NCBI GenBank assembly: GCA_010356995.1
Contig: ML996699.1
Location: 527,697-591,696, forward strand
Direction: 5' to 3'
Origin: Trichodelitschia bisporula
Lineage: Eukaryota; Ascomycota; Dothideomycetes; Phaeotrichales; Phaeotrichaceae
DNA length: 64,000 bases
Part shown: positions 1-10,030 of the stretch, piece by piece
Layout: the number at the start of each line of letters is the position of its first letter
How positions within the stretch are numbered: position 1 is the first letter of the stretch
Notes under the pieces: model-generated
The model's input: only the letters and a program-made list of their open reading frames with translations
Databases searched by the model: none
What the model was told of the DNA's origin: nothing
Position numbers and translations under genes: made by a program

Positions 1-219
1 TCACCGCTTGTCAGACAGCCATTTACGCGCGGAATGACGCCGCCGCGGAGCGCGCGGGGGGTTAAGCAACCGATCTTCAGTCCTGGGACCCCGGAGGGTG
101 AATTTAGAGGGATTGAGCGGGGATCTGCAGCTGTGCTGAAGAGCGTGGAAGTGGTGCAGAGGAATGATTCTGCACTGGGTACGAGTCCGGCCACGGAGCA
201 GAAGTCGGAGGGCGCTTAG
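1..219 (+). CDS. 3' end of an unidentified protein (partial)
   Basis: The frame beginning at base 1 is open to a TAG at 217-219 and would encode the last 72 residues of a protein that starts before the window. The peptide is rich in Ser, Pro, Gly and Arg (for example PIFSPGTPEGEFRG) and looks like a disordered C-terminal tail. No domain is visible and I do not recognise the family. The opposite strand is also open here but has only weak coding character. It lies about 490 bp upstream of CDK1 in the same orientation. The call rests only on continuity from the window edge and composition, so it may be chance. Confidence 0.4.
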   Translation, partial: SPLVRQPFTRGMTPPRSARGVKQPIFSPGTPEGEFRGIERGSAAVLKSVEVVQRNDSALGTSPATEQKSEGA

Positions 220-707
220 ACGGGAGCGTTTTTGGTGATTTGATGATACCCCGGACATGGGAGGTTATGTAGCGTCGATAGAACGTTGCAACTACACCTT
301 GCGGATCTCAGTGGAACTGAAAGCGCTTGTCTCGTGTCATCTTGAACAAATAAATGCTCATGTTGAGCGAATATTCCGGCACGAGATAGAGGTCAACAAT
401 TGCCCCTTTGGTCAGCCTTAGCATATTGCGGGTCGTGCGCACGGGCCACGTCGCCTGGGGCGGCGGCGCGTTGGTCAATGTTTGTTGCTCTTCGCTTGGC
501 TCTTTATTTACCCCCCGACGCCGCCACTTGAACGGCCCCTCGACACTCCGACACTGCAACATTGACACCTGCACGTCGACTGCTCCGTTTCCTTCTTCCT
601 CGACAATACTAACCCGGCAGCATACACTCAGCATCGCCTCGAAATCAAATCTTCCGACCTCATCCTTCTCGCAAAGTCTTCACACACGAAGCCTCAATTC
701 AATCAAC
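220..707 (+). promoter_or_regulatory. CDK1 upstream region and leader
   Basis: This 488-bp stretch has no gene. It contains a pyrimidine-rich tract at about 590-700 (runs of CTTCC/TCTTC), typical of fungal core promoters and 5' leaders, ending in CAATCAACATG at the CDK1 start. No TATA box stands out. Confidence 0.4.
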
Positions 708-1773
708 ATGGAGAACTACCAGAAGATGGAGAAGATTGGCGAGGGTAAGGCACTTGCTCGTTGCTGTCGGTGCCACCACTGACCGGCCAGGCACGTACGG
801 CGTCGTGTACAAGGCTCGGGACCTCACTCACAAGGATCAACGCATCGTCGCGCTGAAGAAGATCCGTCTCGAGGCGGAAGACGAGGGCGTTCCCAGCACT
901 GCGATCCGCGAGATCTCCTTGCTGAAGGAGATGAACAACCCCAATATTGTCCGTCTCTTCAACATTGTCCATGCCGATGGCCACAAACTCTATCTCGTGT
1001 TTGAGTTCCTGGATCTCGATCTCAAGAAGTACATGGAGTCTCTTCCCGTATCGGAGGGTGGTCGCGGCAAGCCCCTTCCTGACGGTTCGGGTCCAGCGCT
1101 GTCGACTCTCGGCCTGGGGCCTGACATGGTCAAGCGGTTCATGTCCCAGCTCACGCAGGGCATTCGCTATTGCCACGCCCACCGGATCCTTCATCGCGAC
1201 CTGAAGCCGCAGAACCTGCTGATCGACAAGGATGGAAACCTCAAGCTCGCCGATTTCGGTCTTGCTCGTGCGTTCGGTGTCCCCCTGCGCACCTACACCC
1301 ACGAGGTCGTCACGCTGTGGTACCGTGCTCCGGAGATCTTACTCGGCGGCCGCCAGTACTCGACCGGCGTCGACATGTGGTCCGTTGGCTGCATCTTCGC
1401 AGAAATGTGTACCCGCAAGCCGCTGTTCCCTGGAGACTCCGAGATTGATGAGATCTTCAAGATCTTCCGGTATGTTGTTCTTCCCATGTAATACTCAGTT
1501 GCTAATGCGACCAGTACTCTGGGTACTCCCACTGAGGATGACTGGCCCGGCGTCACCACGTTCCCCGACTTTAAATCGTCTTTCCCCAAGTGGCAACGTA
1601 ACTTCAATGCTCCGCTAGTGCCAGGTCTCGATGCCACGGGTACTGATCTGCTTGAGCACTTGCTGGTGTACGACCCTGCGGGCCGCATCTCCGCCAAACA
1701 GGCCTGCCACCACCCATACTTCTCAGGTGATGACGACGACTTCCCCTCCAACCGCATGTCAACTTATCGCTAA
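708..1773 (+). CDS. cdk1: Cyclin-dependent kinase 1 (Cdc2/Cdc28/NimX)
   Basis: This is the master Ser/Thr kinase of the cell cycle, partnered by cyclins and Cks1. Exons are 708-744, 791-1469 and 1515-1773, giving 324 aa, close to the length expected for filamentous-fungal NimX. Visible motifs are GEGTYG with inhibitory sites T14/Y15, the [12 protein letters not shown] cyclin-binding helix, [11 protein letters not shown], and the activation-loop threonine in [15 protein letters not shown]. The Gly/Pro-rich insert after LPVSEGG is typical of filamentous fungi. The first intron splits codon 13 inside GEGTYG. The 3' end is uncertain: a consensus intron at 1727-1787 would remove the stop at 1771 and extend the protein to 1885 (341 aa). 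I prefer the unspliced end because it matches the usual length. Confidence 0.95.
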
Positions 1774-2288
1774 ACTTGGGGTTTCAGAATACTTCGAAGA
1801 AATGAACAAGGAGGAAGTGAATCGCGTTCGGCGTGGTCGCCATGAGTTTGCGCAGTCTCTGGAGCAGCTGGCTAAGTCCAGGTAGATGCAGTAGAAGGTG
1901 TGGTGTGAGGTACGCATGGACGGATATGCTGGATGGACACGGACACATGTATGGCGCGTGGTGGGTGGTTACATGGGCAATGACGGGTGTTTCTGCTTTG
2001 TAGTGCTTCCTTGCACGGCGATGATATGGCGTTCGGGATCCCGTAACTACTGCGTACGGTTAGGGTGTGTGGGTTCTGCGATATCTGCGAAGGCTTTCTT
2101 CTAACTCGTGCCCGTGCATGGTGTTACTGCTTCAATCCTCTCGGATGACGATGCACTGTGATAGATGTTCAGCCTGTCACTTCGCTAGGGTCTGTGATGC
2201 TAACCCCGCAATCCCCGACCTGAAACCACTGGACCTCAACTTCCACCCTACCACTAACCAGTATCAACATTCAATAACAACCACTACA
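1774..2288. other. Intergenic, CDK1 3' region and GH18-UBA promoter
   Basis: The first about 110 bp can be read as an alternative last CDK1 exon (1788-1885). The rest holds no recognisable gene. It is transcribed-type spacer between two genes on the same strand. Confidence 0.4.
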
Positions 2289-3533
2289 ATGCCACCCCTC
2301 CCACCGCCGGCTACTCCCCGCTTAATTGTGTATCAACAAACACATCACACCCCCACCGGCACGCCAGTCTCCCTCCTACCCCTCCTAGCGCACAATACAG
2401 GCATAACCCACGTCTACATCGCCGCCATCCACCTCAACGACGGCGCCGGCAACATCACACTGAACGACCATGCCCCCTCGGACACCCGCTACACCCAGCT
2501 CTGGGCCGAAGTCAAAACACTTCAAGCCGCCGGCGTGCGCGTACTAGGTATGCTCGGCGGCGCCGCGAAGGGGAGCTTCACACGACTAGCGCAAGACGTG
2601 CGTTCCCTTCCCTCAACCTTCTCTCTCAACTAACCGCCCCAGTTCGACGCTTACTACCCCCCTCTACGTGCTCTCGTCCGCACGCACGCCTTCGATGGCC
2701 TCGACCTCGACGTCGAAGAGCGCACGCCGCTCTCGCTAATGACGCGGCTAATCGCCACATTACGCGCGGACTTCGGGCCCTCCTTCCTGATCACCCTTTC
2801 GCCTGTGCTACCCGCCCTGTTGCCACTGGCGGCCCCACTCACCAGCTTGTACCACCGGATGCTGCACCCAGAGGCACATCCGCCGCCCAACCCGCTCGTC
2901 TCGGCGATGTTACGGCCGGAGCTACTAGCGAATCCGCGGCACATCAGCGGGTTCAATTACCTAGCGCTCGGGGTGAGCGGGGTTGGGAAGGAGGTCGCGT
3001 GGTTCAATGTGCAGCATTATTGTGGGTGGGGGGATGCGGGGAGTCAGGAGGGATATCGGGCTATTGTTGCTGCGGGGTGGGAACCGGAGAGGGTGGTGCT
3101 TGCGGTGCTGACGGATCAGGGACATGGGAATGGGTGGGTGGAGGAGGGGAGGTTGGGACATTGTGTACGGGGTTTGAGGGGGGTGAGTGGGTTTGGGGGC
3201 GTGGCGGGGTGGGAGTACTATAAGGCGGGCTGTGGAGAGGGATGTGCAGAGCCGTGGGAGTGGGTACGGAGGGTAGGGGGGTGGTTGCGGGGAGAGGAAG
3301 GAGCGGGGCTGGGTCGGGCTGTGGTGGCTGCGACTACAACGACTAGAACGACGACAACGAAGACGGAGATAGTCACGGTGGTGGAAGGGGATCCCCAACC
3401 GCTGGCTCTCGTCGAGCAAGATATACAGTGGTTGATGGAAATGGGTGTTGATCGCGAGAGGGCGCGGTGGGCGCTCTTAAAGGCGGAGGGAAATGCAGAT
3501 CAGGCGGCTTGCCTGTTGTTTCCAGAGGAGTAG
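2289..3533 (+). CDS. GH18 glycoside hydrolase with C-terminal UBA domain
   Basis: Exons 2289-2597 and 2643-3533 join in phase 0 and encode 399 aa. The N-terminal part (residues about 10-290) is a GH18 barrel: strand 1 LIVYQQTH, strand 3 GVRVLGMLGG, and the catalytic DxxDxDxE motif at residues 121-128 (FDGLDLDVEE) with E128 as presumed acid. GH18 enzymes cleave beta-1,4 bonds in chitin or in the chitobiose core of N-glycans. There is no signal peptide, so the protein is probably cytosolic. After a Thr-rich linker (about residues 320-345), residues 357-399 form a typical UBA three-helix domain with an MGV loop, predicted to bind ubiquitin. The last third is very G-rich at DNA level. Substrate is unknown. 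Confidence 0.85.
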
Positions 3534-3752
3534 GGAATGTATTATAAGGGGAGACGTGTAGTGCTAGAGCATAAGGACATGGGCGTTGGGTCTTAGCTGT
3601 GGGTTATGGCTCGCGGACATTTACTTGAGGACCGCACGGCATGAAAAGGGGTGCATTAATGATGGTTTTTGAAATAGCGATCCTCCCGTCCTCGTATGGG
3701 GTATCCAATGCAATAATGAACGCCACAAACTCCAGAGCAGAGAGACATCTCC

Positions 3753-6610
3753 TTACTCCTGTTCCTCATCCGATACCCGCTGCCACCCCCGCCCCGTCTC
3801 CACAAACCCAATCTCCATCAGCAGCGCCACCTGCTCAGACGTCGGTCTGGTAAGGTACCGGATGCGGGAATCACACCCCCCCTTGTTTAACCAGCCCTGC
3901 TTCTTCGTGATAGCTAACACAGCAGCAAAGCCCGTGCTCAGGACATTCGCATCATCCTCCGCCGTCCAGATCCCGCGCTTGCTCGGAAGCCCCTTGTCCG
4001 CAGACAGGGAGTGCAGGACTTGCTCTGCGGCCTTGCGACAGAATGCTCCGGCGTGAATTGCGAGCAGGATGTTGACCTGGGAGTGGCCTTCGTGGAGGCG
4101 GGCTTTGGCCCAGGCTCTGAAGTGGGGGGGGCCGGGGAGGGGGGTTGAGGTTCGGGGGTAGGAGTGGCGCACGGGAGAGGGTGGCGGAGTAGCGGTCCAA
4201 GACATACTGTCCGCGCGCAGCATGTCGGCCTGGGCTTCCACTTCGGGTGGGGCCTGTGTATCAACCTGCTCGCTGATCGCTTTACCAGATGGTGCGGCAG
4301 GAACGGGGTGTGTAGAGGCAGGGGCTGTGGTCTGCTCGGATAGCTCGGTGGTGGGGACGGGGTCCTCAGTCCGGGTTTCTGCTTCAGGCAGGGCTTGCGT
4401 GTCGATTTGCTTGTTGGTCGCTCCAACAGATGGCGCGGTAGAGGTCCAGGACATGCTGTCCTCGTGCAGCATCTCCGCCTGGGTTTCCGCTTCAAGCAGG
4501 GCCTGCGTGTCGACTTGCTCACTGGTCGTTCCAACAGATGGCGCGGTAGAGGTTGAGGACATGCTGTCCGCGCGCAGCGTCTTGGCCTGGGTTTCAGCTT
4601 CAGGTAGGGCCTGCGTGTCGGCTTGCTCGCTGGTCGTTCCAACAGATGGCGCGGTAGAGGTTGAGGACATGCTGTCCGCGCGCAGCGTCTCGGCCTGGGT
4701 TTCCGCTTCAGGCAGGGCCTGCGTGTCGACTTGCTGGCTGATTGTTCTACCGGACTCCGTGGTGGGGACGGCATTTACAGACGTGGGAGCGGAGGTCTGC
4801 TCGGATAGCTCGGTGGTGGGGATATGGTCCTCAGTCCGACTTCGGGACTTTTCAGTAGACAACTGTTCCGCGCTATCGAGCGTTCCGGAGGTAGCGCCGG
4901 AGCCTTCGGCGGCATTGAGGTTCCGTGTGAGGTTCGAATCAGACTGCAGGGGGGGCGCAGCAGGAGGATCGGATTCAGACTCTAGCGCTGGAGCAGCGAG
5001 AGATTCACTCGCATCCTTTACTGAAATCGTCGTCGGGGTCGTGGTACGACTCTGCTTACGGCCATCTTCCGAGGGGGCTAGTTAAGATTAGTATTATAGG
5101 GACTAGGAGAGGAGAAGGGAGGCTTACCTTGCTGGAATGGACCTCGAGGACACGGTATGCCCCACTTTGGGTGTGCGCAGTACGCCTCCCCGAATGCGGC
5201 CTGAATTTCTGGGGTAGTAAGGGCGTCGGGGATCTCTCTTGCCTGGAGGAAATCTGCAGCTTTATTAATATCCTGCGTATAGATATATTTTAGCGAACGC
5301 GCGGTCTTTGCGGCGCCATCTGCCTGTCTTATTCGAGCCCGGACGTAGTAGGCAAAGGAAATAAGTCTGCATATTTCGGGTATCCCGATAGACTTATCCG
5401 CATAACGCGCGAGTCGCCCTAGCGCGCGTGCGTACCCGAGACTCATTTCCTTGGCGCTACAGTATTGAAATGGGACGGTCGGGTCTGTAAACAGGCTTAT
5501 AAAATCCTCTCCGAAGGCGGTAACGCAGGAAGCAAGTTCAGCTTGCCGGCGTGACTGCGCGGTGCGTAAATCCGAGACTTTACATAGCTGCCAGCCAGCA
5601 GGAACATGTGTCATAAGCTCAGCTAGCGAAGAAGCCTCTGCTTTCCGAGGTGTAGAGTCGCCTTGTTCGGTTTCCTTGCGGGCGCGCTTCGCTGGAGAAC
5701 TGCGCAGGGTAGAGTCACCTTGTTCGGTTCCATTGCGGGCGCGCTTTGCTGGAGACCTCCGCGTTGTAAGATCATCATCGGGCGCCGACGAGTGATTCTC
5801 AGCGTCAGGCGAAGGCACGTCATGGGCGGCAGTTTGGTGGAGTTCCTCATCAGCTTTGTCTACATTGTCGCATTGAGGTTGATCGGCAGTTCCGTCAGCG
5901 GATTGAACTGTAGCACTAAAAGATCGATTCTGCTGCGCCTCGACTGCAGCCATGGCAGTAGCACGACCATTCTGCGTCTTATCCGCAGTCCCCGCCACAT
6001 CAACATCTTCCCAGCCCTTGGGTGGAGGCTTGCCTTGGAGGGTCTTAACGTAGCGGTTGCGCCATGATTGCCAGGTATGGCGGCGGTTGACGGCCTCGAG
6101 CTCCTTAAACATCTTGTTGCCTCTCTCGCTTGCCGTCGACGATTCTTCTCCATAGATCCACTTCCACAGAAACTTGTCGTCTTCAAGAGTGAAAGGCTCA
6201 CGTGTCGCCTTGCTAGGCTTAATGTCGCCAACTTCGCGCGCATCAACTGGACGGAGCAGGTGCTTCTCAAAGTCTTCCATAGCTCCATTCCGGATCGATT
6301 CTCGAATGAAGGAGGATGAAAGCGCGGTGGGCGGTGGAAGGGTCTTGTGGCCATCATAAATGCAGTACTCGGCTTCCTTCTCGACACGAGCTACTGTCCC
6401 GCCATATTTGCGGACATTGTCGAGAAGCTCCTTGCGATTCGGGGTGATTAGCGACACCCAAAACGAGTGCCGCTGGAAAATATTATTTGGGACATCCTTT
6501 CCAGGTACTGTTCGCAAGGTGACCGGACTTGATTTTGGCGGAATGGACTCAGTTTGCGCAGGAGCGGCGGCAGGAGTGGAGGAAGACGGAGGAGCTGGTT
6601 CGTCCGCCAT
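3753..6610 (-). CDS. rap1: Telomere-binding protein RAP1
   Basis: Exons 6610-5128 and 5077-3753 on the minus strand give 935 aa; the intron (5078-5127) starts GTAAG and ends CTAG. In order: a BRCT domain (about residues 43-117, with HSFWVSLITPNR and KYGGTVARVEKEAEY), a Rap1-type Myb domain (about 137-192, FTLEDDKFLWKW to RNRYVKTLQGK), two SPAKRAR basic clusters that look like nuclear localisation signals, a helical middle part, a repetitive acidic linker and a C-terminal RCT-like domain (IHAGAFCRKAAEQVL, then RGIWTAEDD) that in other fungi and animals binds shelterin or silencing partners. Rap1 sits on telomeres through DNA or a TRF-like protein. The start codon lies 602 bp from the SWF1 start, so the two genes share a divergent promoter. 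The long linker is unusual. Confidence 0.93.
4202..4850 (-). repeat. In-frame tandem repeats inside RAP1 (108-bp unit)
   Basis: Within RAP1 exon 2 a 108-bp (36-aa) unit recurs at exact 108-bp steps (starts near 4450, 4558 and 4666 on the plus strand), with a more diverged copy near 4202. The core peptide is SMSSTSTAPSVGTTSEQ followed by VDTQALPEAETQAETLRAD. A larger block beginning TTELSEQT appears twice (near 4345 and 4825), so shorter repeats sit inside a longer duplication. The reading frame is kept throughout. Confidence 0.9.
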
Positions 6611-7212
6611 GGCCAGATGTTCGGTGATGAACCGGTACTCAGCGTTCGAGGAGTAGATGACTGATAAGCTTGTTGACTAGAGGGACAAATTCTTCCCCAA
6701 CTGTTCGTAGTGGAATGATGTAAGGGAGAATGCGACGCGCTTGTGCGGGGAAGTGTTCCTGGTGAGCAGAAGTCTCCAAACAAGCTGCAGCAGTCTCTAG
6801 GAAGCTGGATGGAATTCAATGTGACACCCCAATGATTGATGGCGTAAAAGAAACATTCGAGGCACGTTAGGATGAGAGGGCAATAATGACCGAGGAGGGG
6901 AAGAGGTGATGTGATGGTCGATGTTGTAGCTGCTATTCCGTCCCCGGGTCGGACCGCGCCCGTCAAAGCTTTAGCCGCGCGGCGCGTTTGCAGGAGCCAG
7001 GACTGATTGGGTTAAGATGGTGCAGTCCTGCGCGGATCGGCGCGGCTAATCGCTGCGAAACAGCGGTCTGTTCGGGGCTCCTAGGGCAGGCCCCAGTAAA
7101 GCCGCAGGAAACTCCACGTCTAATGTTCGTCGCAATCGCGACGTCTGTCGTCACGTCCCCCCCAACGACCCTCGCCATGCGATAACATCGGGTTTCAAGC
7201 CCTTTCTACACC
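6611..7212. promoter_or_regulatory. Divergent RAP1/SWF1 promoter region
   Basis: This is the 602-bp spacer between the start codons of RAP1 (minus) and SWF1 (plus). It is G+C rich near the middle (about 6940-7100, several CGCG steps) and shows no credible reading frame of its own. Confidence 0.5.
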
Positions 7213-8495
7213 ATGGGTCTCGTCGCGAAGGTTGTGCTTGTTGTAGCTGGCATTTCCTTTATGACCTTCGTAGCTTTCTTTGGTCAACTCCCTGCATTCA
7301 GGTACGCGAACGCGCGGCTTTTCTAGCTGCCTAAACCATAGACATGCGCTGATTCCACTTCAGACGGACTCCCATCGCCTTCTTGCATCGCCTTCTCTGG
7401 GTCTATATACCCTACTACCTCGCGCGGCTAGACAATGTGGTTACTGGGGGCCGTCTCTCGCGCGTCTTCGCACGTACTTGGAACTACCTGTTGTACCGCA
7501 AACACCCTGTAGTTTTGGTATGTCCTTCGTACCTCAGATCTCCCGGCCTCTGACGCCTCCAGATATTCTTTCTCGGACTTCTTACCGGCTGCACGGTGAT
7601 GTTCCTACCCGCGGTATACCCCTACATCGCTTTGCGCCATAAGCTGCTCCTTGCCTTCCTCATTCCCTGGCCGTACGTTGCGACCTATGTTTGCACGCTC
7701 GCAAACCCTTCAGCGCCACACCTCATCAGCCCCGCCACGCACTCTGCCCATCTCACTTACTACCCCTATGACCACACACTCTACCACCCAGGCGTCATCT
7801 GCCGCACCTGTGATCTTCCCAAGCCTGCGCGCAGCAAGCACTGCTCACTATGTGGTACATGTGTCGCACGTGCCGATCATCATTGCATCTGGATCAACAA
7901 CTGCGTCGGACGTGGCAACTACAAATGGTTCCTGGCGCTGCTGGCCAGCATGTCAGTTAACCTCTCGTACGCCGCGTTCCTAGCCTACACGGTACTGGGA
8001 CCGCCAGTGCGAGAGCATTTTGCACGCTTCCCTCTGGATCACCAGCACTCGTTTGAAGGTCGTGAGGACCGGCTCGGTAGGCTGCTCGGCTGGGCTGAGG
8101 GGAAGGTCGATGTGTTTGGTACGGCAGTGCAGATTGGCGGCCTGGGGATCGGAGCCGTAGGGATGATGGCTACGATGACTGCGCCGCTACCGGCAGGTTT
8201 GCTCGCGTACCATGTCTATCTCATCTGGGCGGGGATGACGACGAATGAGAGCAACAAGTGGTCCGAGTGGGCAGAGGATGTGCGTGACGGACAGGTGTGG
8301 ACGGGAGAGATGGTGGAGCGAGATGCGTCCACGGGGACAGAGTGGCGCGGGCATGTCCTTGTCCGGACGCTCGGCGAGTACCCGCGCTGGGAAGACGGGA
8401 TTGAAGGCGGATGGAGGAGAGTGACGAGCATGCAGGAGGTGGTCAATATCTATGACCGAGGGTTTTGGGATAACCTTCGCGACGCCTTGGAGTAG
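7213..8495 (+). CDS. swf1: DHHC palmitoyltransferase, Swf1 type
   Basis: Exons 7213-7301, 7364-7517 and 7563-8495 give 391 aa. Swf1 S-palmitoylates membrane-proximal cysteines of SNAREs and other single-pass proteins in the ER. The sequence shows an N-terminal membrane segment (residues about 5-25), further segments near 79-97 and 108-127, then a cysteine-rich domain ICRTCDLPKPARSKHC... with the DHHC catalytic motif at 186-189 (ADHHCIWINNC), two more membrane segments and a TTNE motif (the usual TTxE) before NKW. These features, the early membrane helix and the RTPIAFLHRLLW block fit Swf1 better than the Pfa or Akr groups. The gene is divergent from RAP1. Confidence 0.93.
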
Positions 8496-8852
8496 ATGAG
8501 CGTCTCCACCTTACTCGTCTTTTCGCTTTCCGCCGTTCGTCATTCTCCGTCTGTCGCCGGTCGTCACTTCCTTCACCCACGGCTGCCTGCCGACGCGCTC
8601 CTGCTGCTTTTACTGAACGGTTTGCGCCGCTCTTTCCTTACGACTTTCTTGGCGGAGTTTGTCAAGTGACAACTCCACCTGGGCTTCCTCTTCTTCAACC
8701 TTCCTCCTCCACCTCTTCCTCCCTCACCTCTTCCTCGTTCACCTCTTCCTCTTCCTCCTCCACTTCCTCCACCTCCACCACCACCGCCACTGTTCTTTAC
8801 TCCGTCTTCTTCACCGCCATCTCCTTTCCGACACTTCATCGAAGCAACCGAT
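8496..8852 (+). promoter_or_regulatory. Pyrimidine-rich promoter/leader
   Basis: This spacer contains a 127-bp CT-rich tract (8689-8815, mainly CTTCCTC/CACCTC words) directly upstream of the next start codon at 8853. Such tracts are common in fungal promoters and 5' leaders. Apparent reading frames here (poly-Ser/Leu or poly-Gly) reflect the low complexity. Confidence 0.5.
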
Positions 8853-9578
8853 ATGGAACAGTCCAGGCACCGACCCAATCTGGGGAGGAACTGGCGTCAG
8901 CACGTTCGTGGCGAGGGCGGAGGCAATCAGCGAGTNNNNNNNNNNNNNNNNNNNNNNNNNNNNNNNNNNNNNNNNNNNNNNNNNNNNNNNNNNNNGTCAG
9001 CACGTTCGTGGCGAGGGCGGAGGCAATCAGCGAGTCCCTGGTGAGGATATGGGCAGTCAGCAGCCAAACTGGCGATATCCTTCCTCCAGTGACGCCGAGT
9101 TCTTGCAGAATGAGCGGGAGAAAACCGTCCATAAGCGCTATGACGAGCTTATGGCGGTGTATAAAGCGGGGGACAAGCAGCGGGCGAAGCTTTTGGCCCA
9201 GGCTCTCTTGCGGGAGGAGAGGGATCTCCCCCGCTTCATCTTCTCAAAAACCTGCCTGATTATTGCCCTCGTGGCCGATGACTGGCAGGAGGCTGAGGTA
9301 CGTACGCTTCTGCTGTTTCCGTTTCTTGTACTAAGGGACCGTAGAACTTCTACCAAAACGCCTTGCATTCTTACGAGATGGCTCTGGGGGTGGTCAAGCG
9401 CAACGGGGCTTACGGCGCATGTGAGCACATTCGGGACATCTACGACGCCTTGGACAAGCACCTCAAGCGCTTTGGCCCGGTGCACGCTGCAAGGAAGCCG
9501 GGTGAAGGCCGTGAGGCTGCGATTACTGCTGGTCCGCGTGTCATCAGTGCTCCTCAAGACAGTGACGAAGAGCTTTGA
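8853..9578 (+). CDS. Small conserved-looking helical protein, interrupted by an assembly gap
   Basis: A start codon at 8853 opens a frame that runs into 60 Ns (8936-8995). The bases on both sides of the gap contain the same 40-bp sequence (8896-8935 and 8996-9035). Counting it once, exon 1 becomes 345 nt (115 codons) and continues in frame to a GT-AG intron at 9298-9344, then exon 9345-9578, giving 192 aa. The protein has a polar N-terminus, then amphipathic helices (EFLQNEREKTVHKRYDELM, KLLAQALLREERDLPRF, YQNALHSYEMALGVVKR) resembling a short TPR-like helical repeat, and an acidic end DSDEEL. I do not recognise the family. Confidence 0.75.
8936..8995. other. Assembly gap (60 N) flanked by a 40-bp exact repeat
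   Basis: Sixty Ns separate two identical 40-bp ends (8896-8935, 8996-9035). The simplest reading is two overlapping contig ends that were not merged, so no sequence is missing and 100 bp should collapse. Confidence 0.9.
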
Positions 9579-10030
9579 AGGGGCCTACGAACTGGATCTC
9601 CCGAAAATGCCGCCCATAGCAACTAGATGAAATGACCATTTAGAAGCCTTCATGCCTTTTGATGTGCTATTATCGTCTCACTATTCAATACCGCATCATC
9701 GCGTTCTGGCTCCAGTTATCCCATGGACCAGCTGCTGTAGTAGGTGCATACGTCCAGGAATGATTCAGCAAAGAAAAAGCGCCCCGATCGTGCAGAGCCG
9801 CCATCCAGGGAGCAATAAAAGGCCCGTGAACTTCACATTTGATCACCAATGCTTGATGTAAGGCTCGTGAAGGCATCAACGCTAGCGAGAGGATCCGCAG
9901 TGAAGCCGCTAACAAGCACGCGGCGGAGCATTCCTCTTTGACGGGCGGCATCTGAAACACGAAATTCGCTGGGAGTTTATATTCAATCCTAACCATCTCC
10001 GTTTGCTTTATCACTAACCTCCCGCAGATT
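9579..10030. other. Intergenic, convergent 3' ends
   Basis: A 452-bp spacer between the end of the small helical protein (plus) and the end of the P450 (minus). I see no gene, repeat or RNA in it. Confidence 0.4.

Noticed and set aside
1631-1885. Plus-strand frame overlapping the end of CDK1
   Set aside because: Its first part is the CDK1 exon read in another frame; only the last 32 codons could be coding, as an alternative CDK1 exon.
8573-8878. Gly/Arg-rich minus-strand frame and Leu/His-rich plus-strand frame
   Set aside because: Both are products of the CT-rich low-complexity tract, with no start context or family signal.
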